This document shows, piece after piece, positions 33,815-45,321 of a DNA stretch of 64,000 bases. Origin of the DNA: Byssochlamys sp. IMV 00236 (taxonomy: Eukaryota > Ascomycota > Eurotiomycetes > Eurotiales > Thermoascaceae); contig MSJH02000795.1 of NCBI GenBank assembly GCA_001931875.2, positions 62,001-126,000 on the forward strand, given 5' to 3'. The notes below the pieces were generated by a model. It saw only the letters and a program-made list of their open reading frames with translations, was not told the DNA's origin and did not search any database. The number at the start of each line of letters is the position of its first letter. Position 1 is the stretch's first letter. A program made the position numbers and the translations under genes.

Positions 33815-36469
33815 TCAAGCGTCACTTTGCTTCGCCTGAAACGCAGATGCTTCGTTCCACTTCTTGTGCGCCTTCTCAATGTAGGCAGTCTTTGCGGCCT
33901 GGTTACTACCCCACTCGTTGAGCAGGTCCAGACCCGCCACAGCCTTCTGTATCGTGGCGTCTTCCAGATCAAGAGTGGAGAGAAGATCCTGCTCACACTG
34001 CGACTTGGAGTCAGGGCTGAGGAGCAGTCGAGCGGACAGCGCGGCTTGCACGTGGGTGGTGCGTGTCTTATGAGCAGTAAGGAATGCGTCGTTCCACTCA
34101 GTGAGGTTAGTAGATTTCGGGAGCAGAGGCTCAAATTCGCTGGTGATGACCTCCGCGACCTGGGGGGGAAGAGGCTCTGCGAGAGAGTCGATTTCCTTCC
34201 GGAAGCGAAGGAGCTGAACATGGAGTGTTGGATTCGAAGCGTCAATGGAGTGAGCAGCCAGCAGGCACTTCAGCGCCAGGAGGTGCTTCTCTGGAAGACA
34301 GTCAGTCAGTAAATTCGAGCTATTCGTATGCGAAGACTTACTTCTTCTCAAGTAGACTTCAAACCCGACGTTCTGCGCCTCAATATTGCCGGGGCTGAAC
34401 TCCAGCAAATGAGTAAGAAACTTGAGAGCCTCTTTCAAAGGATCTTGTGTCTGCACGAGCTTCGTTCCTAGAGGATCCGTGTCCTCCTTCTTGATCTCAC
34501 CATCCAGATTCTTCGCGGTAGCGCTTGCTGCCCTCTTCGCATCTCTCTTCTCAGCTTCCGCCTTTTCAAGTTTTTGCTGCTCTTTCTTGGCTTTCTTAAG
34601 AGCCTTTCTCCTTTCTGCACTATCCTCCTCACTGCCATTCAGACCAGCAGGCACCGGGCCGTGAACGAGATCGGGCTGGTCATGCAGGAGCACGTAAGCC
34701 TTAACTGCTGAGAGCGCCATCCGTGTGTAGAAGGGATGATCCCGCAAGTGGTCCTCCCAACGGATCATGTCAACATATGCCCGAATCATACCCTTTCGTA
34801 GCGAAAAGCTGTGGAAATCGAACTGGTCTTCTTGCCAAACATCAAAGATGGTCTGAACAGCATGGAACCGCTTCAGAGCGAGTCCGAGCTTCCTCTGACG
34901 CAAGTAGGACTCTCCATCTTCGGTAAGATACCACACACATTGCATCTCGAGCAAGTCACCGAGTGCACCACCAACGGTCTCGTTGCGCGTGAACTTGCTC
35001 ATGTCATCAAGTGCCTTCTCATTGTCGTCATTTCTAAGCTGGTACTTGGCAGCTTTCGAGTTGATGTAACGGTCCTTCTCGTCCAGCTGTCTCGCTTGCT
35101 CCATCGCCTCCGCAGCCTTGGCAAGATTGCCATAGTGCTTCCATATCCGTGCCTTGGTCATTTGATAATCCACTGACTTGGGTGCCAGCTCGATAGCCTT
35201 GTCGACGTATTCCATGGCCTTTGCCAGATCCCGACTAAGATGGTAGTTGTAATGCTGCGCAAGGAAATAGAAGACGGCGGACTTGAAATCAGTTCCATCA
35301 ATCTTGACCTGGTTCTCTGTGGATCCATTGGACTGGCTCTCAACCTTTCCTGCTGCATAACCTTCAACAAGCTCCTGAACAGTGTCACGCTTAGCCGTGT
35401 TGGTGTAGAGAGTTTTAATGTTTGCAAAAAGTGACGGCACGCCCCTTCGAAGCATACGCTGGAGATAAGCGTCTGCGGCAGTCTTGAAGTCGTCACCTTC
35501 CAGGAAGTCCAGAGGCATCCGACGCGGGGCGTCACCCCTGGGATACTTATCAGCCCACTGATCGTACACAGCTTTCAATGCACTATGATCAGTCTCGGGG
35601 ATACTCTTTGCCTGTATCAACCCTTCATAATAGTTCGCGTTCTCAGGGTTCCGGTCGATGAGGGCAGTATAGGCAGCTTCAGCTTCCTCCTTACGGCCGA
35701 GGCGCAGAAGGTAATCTGCCCTCATTTCCATAACGGCGAGCACATCTGAACACCTCTTGCCAACGGAATCCAGATGCTCGAGGGCCCTCTCCAAATCTCC
35801 CGACTCGGCGATGATCATGTTCTTATAGAGGACCGCCTCAGAATGTTCCATATCGGATCTTGGCGGGGGAGTCTTCAGTGTCTCCTCGTACGTGTTCAGG
35901 ACATTCTCTGCCTCTGTGAGATTGCCAGCCAGATGATGTGCGATCGCCAACGCAGTCCAGTTCTGTCGGAATGCTGGTCGTGCCTGAAGCATGGCGCTTC
36001 TGCTCTGAATATAACCCTGATAATCTCGCATCTGCATCTGGAGCAGAGCCAGATCACGCTGAATGGGCTGAGAGTCTGGCTCCAGTCTCAAGGCAAACTT
36101 GTATGCTTTGATGGCTTCCTCGAAGTTCTTGTCCGCTCGGTAGAGCAGGCCGAAAACATGCCAGCAGACGTGCGACTTCATGTCGTTCTTGAGCGCCTCC
36201 TTCGCAAGCACGAAGGCTTCCTCTTGCTGACCTTGGTTGCTCATTATCAGAGCTTTCATTGCTTGTGTGTCGCCATGGTTTGGGTTCTTGCGCAGGATCT
36301 GGTCCGCAGCTTTGAGACCTGGGAAGCAAACACGCAGTCAATATCTGCTCCGTTTCGGGGAGTGCTCCGGGACCGTATGAGACGTACCCTTCTTGTATTG
36401 CTTGTTCTCATAGTGGCGGACCACCTGGCGGAACAGCGATGCGTCCTTGGAGCCCAATTGTTGAGGCAT
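33815..36469 (-). CDS. nat1: NatA auxiliary subunit Nat1/NAA15
   Basis: TPR-rich scaffold that anchors the catalytic subunit Ard1/NAA10 to the ribosome for N-terminal acetylation. Exons 36469-36388, 36318-34342 and 34290-33815 give 844 residues. It starts MPQQLGSKDASLFRQVVRHYENKQYKKGLK and continues with helical TPR pairs (KSHVCWHVFGLLYRADKNFEEAIKAY; RPAFRQNWTALAIAHHLAG). A Lys/Glu/Ala-rich region (ERRKALKKAKKEQQKLEKAEAEKR) is typical. The 51-bp last intron is a multiple of three with no stop, so an unspliced reading adds 17 residues. GTAAGT, CTGAC and TTCCAG signals and the family sequence RRKKHLLALKCL support splicing. Confidence 0.94.
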
Positions 36470-37187
36470 GGCGGCCGTAGGTCAGTGCTGATGACACTGA
36501 GGGAGCTGGAGGAACTGCGGCGATTGACTGTGTGGGAGGAGGGCAGGTGATGTGCGGGGGTAAACTGCCCGGTGAGAGTAAATCGCTAACAGTATATATA
36601 GTACAGGATGAGACGCGGAGAATGTGTCACTGTGTCTTGACAAACAGTTCCATAGCTGTCCACGGTCGCTGCTGGGGGTTCTGTACGGAGTTCAATGCGA
36701 CGATACTGGAGGTAAAGGCTGCAGCTGCGACTTGTCCGGCGGGCGACAAATAATTATCCGAACCTCATTTCTACTCTGTGCTTGTGCATACGCATGTGTC
36801 ATTTGTACATCCGCAATTCGACAACAACAATTTCGAGATTGAACGCTCTATATATATTCCAAGGACTGCCTGCTTTCAATTTACCTTATGTCCTGCTGCT
36901 CTGTTTTGTTGGGAGCGAGCAAGCTCATCATTCATCGGATCTCCGATGCCGGATCTTCAACCACTCCCTGATCTTGGATCGACTGCTATGTTCTGTACTA
37001 TGTCTATTCTCTATCTGAATCATGTAGACACATTATATATACAAAATGCTTTTTCGGAATGCTATGAAGATGCAATCATTTCCCATCTCGCCTGAACCAT
37101 TGCGCCATAGAGCCGAGACTTGACCTTATACCATAGGACCATGCTTTAGAGACGAGATACTCGTGTACCACCCTATTCCACGTGGCT
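36470..37187. other. Gap between nat1 start and mix23 end
   Basis: Both neighbours are on the minus strand: nat1 promoter and mix23 3' flank. The 105-aa frame at 36778-37095 looks like chance. Confidence 0.4.
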
Positions 37188-37843
37188 TCACGAGGATCGT
37201 TGTCCCTTGTTTTCCCGCCATCGATTCAATGCTTCCTCCCAATCGCCCGAAGGGTCGCCACACCTCTCTGTTACTAGACCCCAGGTGCGAGCGCGAATGA
37301 TCTGTTCAACGCTTCGTTCGTTCCGGATTAAGTATGCCAGGGACTCCGTGCGCGCTTCTTTGGGGAAGAATCGAGCCGAGTACGGGTCTAATCGCTCGTC
37401 CACCACCCGTTCGCGATCCTTCGCGGACTCCGTCTCTCGCAGAATGAGATCGGGATCTTCGGGATCAGGACTCGTAGCCACACCGGCGCAATAGTTTAGA
37501 ACATCTGATCTTGTCTGCCACGAAGGGAATAACACATTGTCTTTGAACGATTGACAAGCTGCGGGATCTATCGTCTTTTTGCCTGTTTGGCGCACGGCGG
37601 TAGAGGAAGGGTCGAAGCCGACCCGGGCTGGTGTTATCAACGCATTGAGGTTTTGTGTGATCGAGTCATCAATCGCTGATCGCGAGAGGCGCAGGAAATC
37701 TATGTTCACGCAAACGTTAGCATTGTCTCGAGAGTCTATGTTCCTATGACTCCGGCGGGATGCCGCGCACCTCTCAGTACTCTTTCATTGAAGCAAAATT
37801 GGGGGCTCAACTCCGGAGCTACCGTTGACGACTGCTGTGACAT
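37188..37843 (-). CDS. mix23: MIX23 / caffeine-induced death protein 2 (Cid2) family
   Basis: Small protein of the family that includes human MIX23 (CCDC58) and S. pombe Cid2. Yeast Mix23 is a mitochondrial intermembrane-space protein that supports import. Exons 37843-37771 and 37699-37188 give 194 residues. Conserved points are LRLSRSAIDDSITQNLNAL, the cysteines in PAACQSF and LNYCAGV, and a C-terminal RTWGLVTERC, matching the spacing of the human protein. The tail after the last Cys is short and polar. The assignment rests on recalled motif similarity across the whole protein. Confidence 0.85.
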
Positions 37844-38416
37844 CTTCCGACTCACCGGATCTTCCACCTTCTCGGGAGACTGTGACTTTTTGGCCCAGAA
37901 CCACTCCAGATTGTGTAGCTAGAAGGATTGAGCGGGGATCAACAAGAGCTCTATGGTATGCTCCTGGTAGGAGTGGCTTGAAGCTGCTCGAGCGCAGAAA
38001 ATATTACTGCTATCAACCCACTATAAAACCAAATAACGTTCCCAGCGAAATTATGGGAGAATGGGAGCTGCTGGAAGCATATATGGTGTCGGAGGAGCCG
38101 GCGTAGTAGAAGTACTTTCGGACTTCTTCTTGGCCGGTCTGAGCTCATCATCCGAATATGGGTAAATTTCAAAGTCACGGGACAACGCGCCTCGACACGC
38201 GTTACAAATACAGCTCCGTGACTGCACATTGTAGACCCGATTTCAAGCCAAAACTAGGGTGATATGATCCCATCTCTATCTCATAAGGACCATCTCTGCC
38301 TTCTGTCTCCTTAAAGAAAGCTGTTGTGTGATCGGTCCATAGCTATCTTTATGTGGCATTCCTGTTCCAGTGGCCTTTGAGATTCCAATCAGAGGACAAA
38401 TAATCAGGTCATCACT
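37844..38416. other. Divergent promoter, mix23 and fpg
   Basis: 573 bp between two opposite starts. No gene recognised. Confidence 0.45.
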
Positions 38417-39576
38417 ATGCCCGAGTTAGCAGAGGTGTCACGCATTGTGCACTTCATCCGCAAGCATCTTGTTGGCAAGAAATTGGCCAATGTCCAAACG
38501 CAACATGATGATATTGTCTTCGGTAAAGCTGGCACAAGCGCAGCAGAGTTCCAAAAGGCCATGCAGGGAAAGACTATCGCTGGTGCTGGCCAGCAGGGCA
38601 AATATTTTTGGATTACCATGTCTTCACCACCTCATGCAGTTATGCATTTCGGTATGGCTGGATGGATGAAGATCAGGGATGCGGATACGTACTATTACCG
38701 AACAGACAAGCCGGAGGACAAGGACTGGCCGCCTAAGTACTGGAAGTTTCTCTTGGAGACTGATGAAGACCCGAAGACGGAAGCTGCATTTGTTGACTTT
38801 CGGAGACTTGCGCGAATCAGGCTGGTCGATTGCCCAGCAGATGACATTCGGAAGTACAGTCCTTTGAAAGAGAACGGGCCGGACCCCGTTGCAGACAAGG
38901 ATACGGTGACTGAAGAGTGGCTCAAGGAGAAAGTGAAGAGCAAGAAGGTACCTATAAAGGCTCTTCTGCTTGACCAGGCGAATATAAGTGGAATTGGCAA
39001 TTGGATGGGGTACGATCATCTCAGTATTCCATCGTAATGACGTACTGTGTGTGCTAATACGCTCCCAGGGATGAGATTCTTTACCATGCAAAGATACACC
39101 CTGAGCAGTACAGCAACACACTCACTGATGACCAAATTAAAGAACTGCACTCTTCTATCCACTACGTCTGCGACACCTCAGTGGAACTGTTGGCAGATTC
39201 CGAAAAGTTCCCGGAAGACTGGCTGTTCAAGCACCGTTGGGGTAAAGGCAAGAAAAACAGGCCTGCTGTCCTGCCCAACGGGGAGAAGATAGTCTACCTG
39301 ACGGTAGGAGGAAGAACAAGTGCGGTGGTTCCGTCAGTTCAGAAGAAGACTGGCCCTGTTGCAAAAGACATCAGCGACGAAGACAGGAAGCGTCCAGCTG
39401 CGTTGAAGGAAGAGAGTGATTCTGAGGCAGTGGAGGATAGCGCTCCGGCAAAGAAAAGAGCCACAAATGGCCGCAGTAAAGCGACCGTGAAAAAAGAAGA
39501 GGTGGAAGATAAACCAGCCAAGAAGGCCAAGGAGCAATCTGCAGGGAGAAGACGATCAACACGTCTTACTAAATAG
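38417..39576 (+). CDS. fpg: Formamidopyrimidine-DNA glycosylase (Fpg/MMH type)
   Basis: Base-excision repair glycosylase/AP lyase for oxidised purines. Exons 38417-39009 and 39069-39576 give 366 residues. After Met removal the N-terminal Pro is the nucleophile (MPELAEV); Glu3 is present. The Lys of GQQGKYFWI and the helix-two-turn-helix LLLDQANISGIGNWMGDEILYHAKIHPEQ are clear. As in plant and fungal Fpg, no C-terminal zinc finger is seen. Instead a Lys/Ala-rich tail (KKRATNGRSKATVKKEE, AGRRRSTRLTK) likely binds DNA and directs nuclear import. The PELAE start replaces bacterial PELPE. Confidence 0.94.
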
Positions 39577-39720
39577 CTGCGTTCTATAATCAGAAGGTCG
39601 GCGTTAGGAGCACTGTATGTATAAACTTCTATGTAACTTGGAATAAGGATCTGGTTATCTTCATGAGTTGAGCATCCAATTTAGGATGTAACCAGTAGTT
39701 TGATCATGCAATCGTCCAAT

Positions 39721-40824
39721 TCAGATCATGACCCCGTGTAACTTCCGATAGAAAACGCCGAAATTACCGTCGCCGTTTTTACCTGCCCCTAGATCGTCCA
39801 TGACTGCGAAGACGATACTCTCCCACCACCCACCTTGGAACTCATTTTCCTTCAAGACCTCTGCCCAGCAGTCTGCGACTTCATCCCTCGGATTCAGAAA
39901 GGCCCCGCAACCAAAGGCACCCAGGACCAGCCTCCGATGCCCGTTGAAGGCCGCAATACGAAGGATAATGCGCATCTTCTCCTTCATCAAATCTCTATCT
40001 TTGGCGTTTTTGTATTTAGGCAATGTTCCGCTCGTCACCAACGCGGGTTGACATAGCGCAGCTATGCTGATGACGCTCACAATCGGAAGCTCATCAGGCT
40101 TCGTCAGATCCAAAAGTTTATGACCGTCGTTGAGACTGTTGCGAATAATAACAACAGTCGGAGAATATATTGCTTGGTTATCATCAAGGGGATAATATCT
40201 CAATTTCAATGTAAAACTGAGACTGCTCCGGTAGCAGAGCGCCTCTTCTTGGGCGAGAGCCCCATTGAGCCAGCCTCCTCCGGCACTGTATGCATTTGCC
40301 ATGTTGAGTACACATACATGCCGTCTGTCTCGTACTGTCATGTACTGGCTGCAATTGGCCAGATTGATAGCAGTGTCAAATGAATCCGCATCTACGACTT
40401 TGACCTCAGCAGGGAGGAAACCCGGACAAAACTTCTTGTCGAGAACAGGTGGCAATGGAGGGGTATATAGGTAGCCCTTAGGCGGCGCATGAGGTATTGC
40501 CTGAAGAATTTTTGGAAGAATCTTTCTTGTCTCTTGCGCTATCTGTGACAGCATCTTGCGCCGTCGTACGACTTCTGGAGGTCGTTTCCTTTTGGGACGG
40601 ATACGAGACTGTGATGGTTCTGAATCTGGCCACTCGTCTGAATAACCTATCTCTGTCGCAGTTTCTGATGGCTGGTCGCTCACGTCGCGACTCTCCTGCT
40701 CGGAGTCAGTTGGAGAGCCTGTTCTTGCGGAGGTGGATGCAGGCCTCTTCTTTGACTCAGGAAATAGATAGAATGCGGAGAGCTTTGTCTGGGTCAGCTT
40801 GGGATTTGCATGTGGACTGGACAT
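39721..40824 (-). CDS. Microbial-type PARG / TIGR02452 macrodomain protein
   Basis: Predicted poly(ADP-ribose) glycohydrolase, removing ADP-ribose chains. A single exon of 367 residues from the ATG at 40824; an open extension to 40875 begins with TTG and is not used. The catalytic loop is AGGGWLNGALAQEEALCYRSSL, fitting the GGG-x6-8-QEE signature of bacterial-type PARG. LNMANAYSAGG and LVLGAFGCGAFLNPRDEVADCW are further family motifs. The N-terminal 100 residues are Ser/Glu-rich and basic (RPKRKRPPEVVRRRK), a likely nuclear signal. The opening PKLTQTKLSAFY resembles PIP-box-like QTKLSAFY, suggesting possible PCNA binding (inference). It converges on fpg with only 144 bp between stops. Confidence 0.88.
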   Translation of the reverse strand: MSSPHANPKLTQTKLSAFYLFPESKKRPASTSARTGSPTDSEQESRDVSDQPSETATEIGYSDEWPDSEPSQSRIRPKRKRPPEVVRRRKMLSQIAQETRKILPKILQAIPHAPPKGYLYTPPLPPVLDKKFCPGFLPAEVKVVDADSFDTAINLANCSQYMTVRDRRHVCVLNMANAYSAGGGWLNGALAQEEALCYRSSLSFTLKLRYYPLDDNQAIYSPTVVIIRNSLNDGHKLLDLTKPDELPIVSVISIAALCQPALVTSGTLPKYKNAKDRDLMKEKMRIILRIAAFNGHRRLVLGAFGCGAFLNPRDEVADCWAEVLKENEFQGGWWESIVFAVMDDLGAGKNGDGNFGVFYRKLHGVMI

Positions 40825-41265
40825 CGTAGAAAATCCCACAAAAACAAATAAGATGAGATGAATTGGAGGTGCCAATTCTCTATCATTATTATTTTCTCAA
40901 GTATCCTTATCGGCTAACGGTAGGCAACAATATGCGGCGGAAAAACAAGTCTTCTCCATAAACAGAAGGCGGTGTCGTTATCAGTCCGATCGGACGCTGA
41001 TTAGTTAAATTAGTTAGCGCGGGGGAGCAGCTTTCTAAGCATTGCCACTCCGAAGTGATCTCCGCGGAGCCACCTTGGGTACTTACTGTCTTCATCTTTT
41101 TACATCTACAACATCTCTTGTCCTGCAGATTATTTTACTTGGCTATAATCGGATTTACCGTCTGGCTGTAGATTCAGCTCGAATCAGTTTGTTCAAAACC
41201 TCAGAGGTTTCTGGCCTTCCTGGCGTTGGCCACGCCACGCCGGTGTTCGAAGTACATTTGTCACC
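40825..41265. other. Divergent promoter, PARG-like and nar1
   Basis: 441 bp shared upstream region; no other feature recognised. Confidence 0.5.
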
Positions 41266-43133
41266 ATGAGTGCAATACTATCAGCAGACGATCTCAACGA
41301 TTTCATCACCCCTGGTGTGGCCTGTATTAAGCCTGTTGAGACATTGCCCAAGAAGGACTCACAAAATCCTGAGGTAGGTCAATTCGAAGTACTCGTGATT
41401 TCGGCTTGTTGCGCCACGTCCAATGACAGACGGCTAATTTGCAATTTCATTAGAATCCCTACGAAGTAACGACAGAAGACAAGGTGCAGCCAGAGAACCT
41501 CCCACCAGCACAAATATCGTTGACAGACTGTCTGGCATGTTCTGGTTGCGTCACCTCTGCAGAGGCAGTGTTGATCTCGCTGCAATCGCATGCTGAAGTT
41601 CTAAATACTCTCGATACCTTTCCTGAGATCTCCGTGTCTGGCCAACGGTTCAATTCGGACAACGATGGTCGCATCTTTGTTGCAAGTGTCAGCCCCCAAG
41701 TGAGGGCAAGTCTGGCCGCTACATATGGCATTACAGAGAGAAAGGCAGCGTACATGATCGACCAATTTCTTAGCGGACCGCAGGGATTGCGAGCAGGTGG
41801 CAAACATGGAAGTGGCTTTTCCTGGGTGGTTGATACCAACGTGATGAGACAAGCTGTCTTGACTCTCACTGCAGATGAGGTTGCGGAATCGCTGGAGAGC
41901 GGAGACTCTTCTGTGCAAGACGCGTCCGGTTTCCCAGTCCCTAAGAGACCTATATTATCATCTGCATGCCCTGGTTGGATATGCTATGCAGAAAAGACTC
42001 ATCCTCACGTCCTTCCTCATCTGTCACGTCTCAAGTCTCCGCAAGCCATCACGGGCACTTTTCTCAAGACAGTATTGAGCAAAAGTCTCGGAGTTCCTCC
42101 GTCGCGAATCTGGCACTTGGCTATCATGCCTTGCTTTGACAAGAAGCTGGAAGCAAGCCGGGAAGAGTTGACTGATTCTTCGTGGCAAACTTCAACTTCG
42201 GAATCTCAGTCGCCTGTGCGCGATGTCGACTGCGTCATCACCACCCGGGAGTTGCAAATGCTGGCATCATCTAGAGGCGTTTCTCTTCCGAGCCTTCCTT
42301 TGAAGCCTTTGTCGAGGTTATACGTGCCCGAATTTCCAGACAAGACTATTGAGCCATTTATTCTTTCGAAATCACTACATAAGCAAGACTCGGCTGCCGG
42401 AACATCAGGTGGCTACCTTTACCATGTTCTCACTACTTTCCAGGCACGGAATCCAGGCAGCCAGATTGTGACTCAGAGGGGAAGGAATGCCGATGTCGTC
42501 GAATATACTCTTGTGTCTGCATCTGGAGAGCCAGTGATTAAAGCTGCACGATATTACGGGTTCAGGAATATCCAGAATCTCGTTAGAAAATTGAAGCCTG
42601 CAAGAGCCTCGCGGATGCCAGGAGCAAAGACCGCATCTGCCAGTGCACGGAGAGGGCCGGTCTCACGGGCCGCTGGTGCTGGAGGGTCATCTGTTGACTA
42701 TGCCTATGTTGAAGTCATGGCTTGTCCTGGAGGGTGCACAAATGGTGGAGGACAGGTCCGGATCGAAGACGCTAGGGAAGCCAATGCTAGCGCGCAGAGC
42801 ATTCCTGCAGAGGAAGCACCCGGACAGTCGTTGAAACCAACGCCTAACGAACAACGAGCTTGGCTGGCGCGTGTGGATGAAGCATACTATTCGATGGATT
42901 CTGAGTCGGATTCAGAGTCGTCTGAGTTGTCTCAGCAAAGTTTCATCACCGATCGAGACACCAAAGTCCGTGATATTCTCACATACTGGTCGACTTTGAC
43001 GGAAGTTCCACTACCGAAACTTCTTTACACGACATACCGGAAGGTCGAGAGTGACGTGGGTAAAGATAAAAGTGAGGCTGGTGAGACAGCTCGCGTGGTT
43101 GAGTTGGCTAGTAAAATCGGTGGAGGCTGGTGA
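41266..43133 (+). CDS. nar1: Cytosolic Fe-S cluster assembly factor Nar1
   Basis: Hydrogenase-like protein that links early and late steps of cytosolic iron-sulfur assembly. Exons 41266-41373 and 41454-43133 give 595 residues. The N-terminal cluster ligands are the Cys in GVACIKP and CLACSGC. The C-terminal H-cluster-like site has [23 protein letters not shown] and [13 protein letters not shown]. All expected cysteines are present. A Ser-rich acidic insert ([15 protein letters not shown]) lies near the end. Its product supplies Fe-S clusters to nuclear DNA-repair enzymes. Confidence 0.95.
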
Positions 43134-43306
43134 AATCGATTCCCGTCCTATTTTATACCCCTTTTGTCATCGATTGCATAGACTTAATGAATTGCATTGT
43201 CTCTATTTACGGGGAATTTATATAGATTACGAGCTCAGTATTTGATTCAAGAGGCATAGCTATTGTACTATCGGGATACATATCATGTCACATCTCGTCA
43301 TAACTC

Positions 43307-44345
43307 TCAATGTTCTGTGATATTGTCTTCGTCGTCTTCCTCGAGTGGTACTTCCTCATAATCAGAGGGGATCATCGGATCATCGGATTCACCCTCAATT
43401 GCGACGTCATGCTTACTACCGAGTCCCCAGAGCCGATAATCTATCCTCGGTATGAGTTTTATCTTTCCTTGATAGTCGAACTCTTCTATGCCGACAAAAA
43501 AGCTACATGGCGGATTAGCGATTTATAGCAGAGGCTATGTCTTGAAGCTGAAAGTGCTCACCATCTCTTTGTGTCATTATCCCACATTATGTTGCGTCTG
43601 CGAGGGTCCAAGTGCATGTAACCAAGAGCATACAACTTCCTAAAAGAGCGAGCTTAGCAATCACAAGAATGTGAATCGTAAAAAAGATCAACTCGTACCG
43701 TAGAGACTTCAGAAAGGAGATTCGGACCTCATCTCGCTTTTTTAAGGAAAAAGTGTGAAAATTCTCCAGATTACGACCAGGAAGCTTCTCCATCAAGATG
43801 AAAGCTATGTATCCACCCGGGACGTATTCGTCATCGCTCTGGGCTACAACATCGTAATCGATCAGTGTCGGCGTGTAGCTGCAGCCGGCTTCCGTGAGCT
43901 GTTGAAGGACCTGTATCTCGTGATCACCCATCCAACAAATCTCGGTTTCTTTCAGCTTGGAGTAGTCGAACTTTTCGCGAAGACGACTGTTTGGATTTTT
44001 AACGGGGGGAATTCTAAAGATTTCTCGTATTAGTTTATTCAGCACTTTCAGATTCCCATGAACTCAAAAGATTTCAAGAAGGTTTTCTTACTGCATCCGT
44101 ATTCTCAAAATAGCCTCCGTACCCTGGGATGGTCCTCTTGTCTGAGTGACGAGCGCAAGTCCAGAGACTTCGTAAACACCGTCCTTACCGGTGATAATAT
44201 CATCGAATATCTTCTCCGTCAGGACCTGCTTGAGTTCCCATTCAGTCTCTGTTTGAGGGAAATAGAGAAGGCGCCGGTTACTGCGAGGCGTTTCTTTGTC
44301 ACTGAAAATATCTAACCAAAGGAATCTCAATTTTGTCTCGTGCAT
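43307..44345 (-). CDS. Fungal kinase-like protein with altered active site
   Basis: Hypothetical protein related to the small fungal kinase/aminoglycoside-phosphotransferase-like families. Exons 44345-44092, 44013-43699, 43639-43562 and 43502-43307 stay in frame and give 280 residues. The N-lobe has AILRIRMQIPP, where this family usually has a lysine, here Arg. A hinge-like IAFILMEKLPGRNL follows. The catalytic loop HLDPRRRNIMWD keeps H, D and N. The metal-binding position that is usually DxE or DFG reads FFVGIEEFDY, with Gly in place of Asp. The acidic tail is EEVPLEEDDEDN. It may be a pseudokinase or a decaying copy. Phase agreement across three introns argues for a recently functional gene. 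Role unknown. Confidence 0.7.
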
Positions 44346-44835
44346 GGTGAGCTAATACTGCGATGAAAAGAAAATTTAGAAATAGCATACGTGATCAAGC
44401 CTGTAGGAATAATGATCGTATGCCTCTGTAGCGGAAGACTTTGGTTTGTTAAGAAACAAAGGAGGATGTGTAGCCTGATGCCACTATATTCCCTCCGAGC
44501 CGCTCGAGTGTAAAGTTGCGTCAGACTTGACACCTGACATGTCAAACCTCGCAAGGCTATTATTATATATTGAATGAGGAGCTTCACACCTGTCTCATCA
44601 TTTCACCGCATTGAGCCTGATCGATCTCACCAACAACACCACACATCTACGTTCGTTCTGAATATATGCATCGTCACCCTTATCTGCCTTGACCGTTAAG
44701 ATCTCAAGGCGTTTATATGATACTTATGGTATCAACGTCTTTACTCTTTTGAAAATCCCGGAAATTAACGTCTATTTCTCTATCTTCCACGAAGATGGTT
44801 CAAACGAGGTTTTCTTCTGCCAATAATTGAGGATT
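44346..44835. other. Spacer of the accessory patch
   Basis: Upstream of the kinase-like gene. The plus strand holds open segments without a usable start (about 44665-44823), perhaps decayed coding sequence; nothing can be assigned. Confidence 0.3.
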
Positions 44836-45321
44836 TAGCCTCCAGGGAGAACAATTTGACCACTCTCCATAAAGCCAGAGATATAATTCTCGACAACTTT
44901 CCGCAGTGTCTGATTGTCCCCCAAATTCCACGTCACAAGTACGGCCATCCATCGGTTGAGGTTTATGGGGTCGTTGCAGCACTGGAGCTCCTTCCAGCTC
45001 GATGCGAGACGGCAATTCAACGCCATTGACTGGCAAGATCACACGACCTACCTGGATGCTACTGTGGTCGATGCTGCCACAAACGGACACAACATACGCA
45101 ACGAGCACTATAGGTGCTGAGAGGAAATCGCCAGTAATGGTCGTTATATAAACCACGTTCTGCACGTATTGTCCGCCATTGCGCTCGAGATCGGCTTCCC
45201 GGTGAAGTTTGGAAATTGGAATTCGTGTAAGGAGAGAGGCTCTAGCAACAGCCAGAATACCGGCCAAGATAGGGGATTGGTCCCAGATTTCGTCCTCGGG
45301 CCCCATGTCCATTCCTCTCAT
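44836..45321 (-). pseudogene. Possible frameshifted hypothetical gene
   Basis: From the ATG at 45321 the frame codes about 90 residues with two hydrophobic stretches (SPILAGILAVARASLL; FLSAPIVLVAYVVSVCG) to SIDHSSIQ. A second frame then reads SMALNCRLASSWKELQ...LGDNQTLRKVVENYISGF and stops at 44836. The two join if a 22-base segment with GT...AG borders (GTAGGT...GCCAG) is removed, too short for a normal intron, so a frameshift is as likely. The antisense strand is also open over part of this stretch, so the coding strand is uncertain. Product not recognised. Confidence 0.35.

Noticed and set aside
39721..40875. N-terminal extension of the PARG-like protein to 40875
   Set aside because: The extension starts at TTG; the first ATG is at 40824. 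A similar TTG extension of trpD (to 48409) was also dropped.
44794..45060. Plus-strand protein-like frame (LPIIEDLASREN and on) opposite the minus candidate
   Set aside because: Exactly antisense, codon for codon, to the second minus frame; no start codon and it ends at a stop with no clear intron. Kept only as a reason for doubt.
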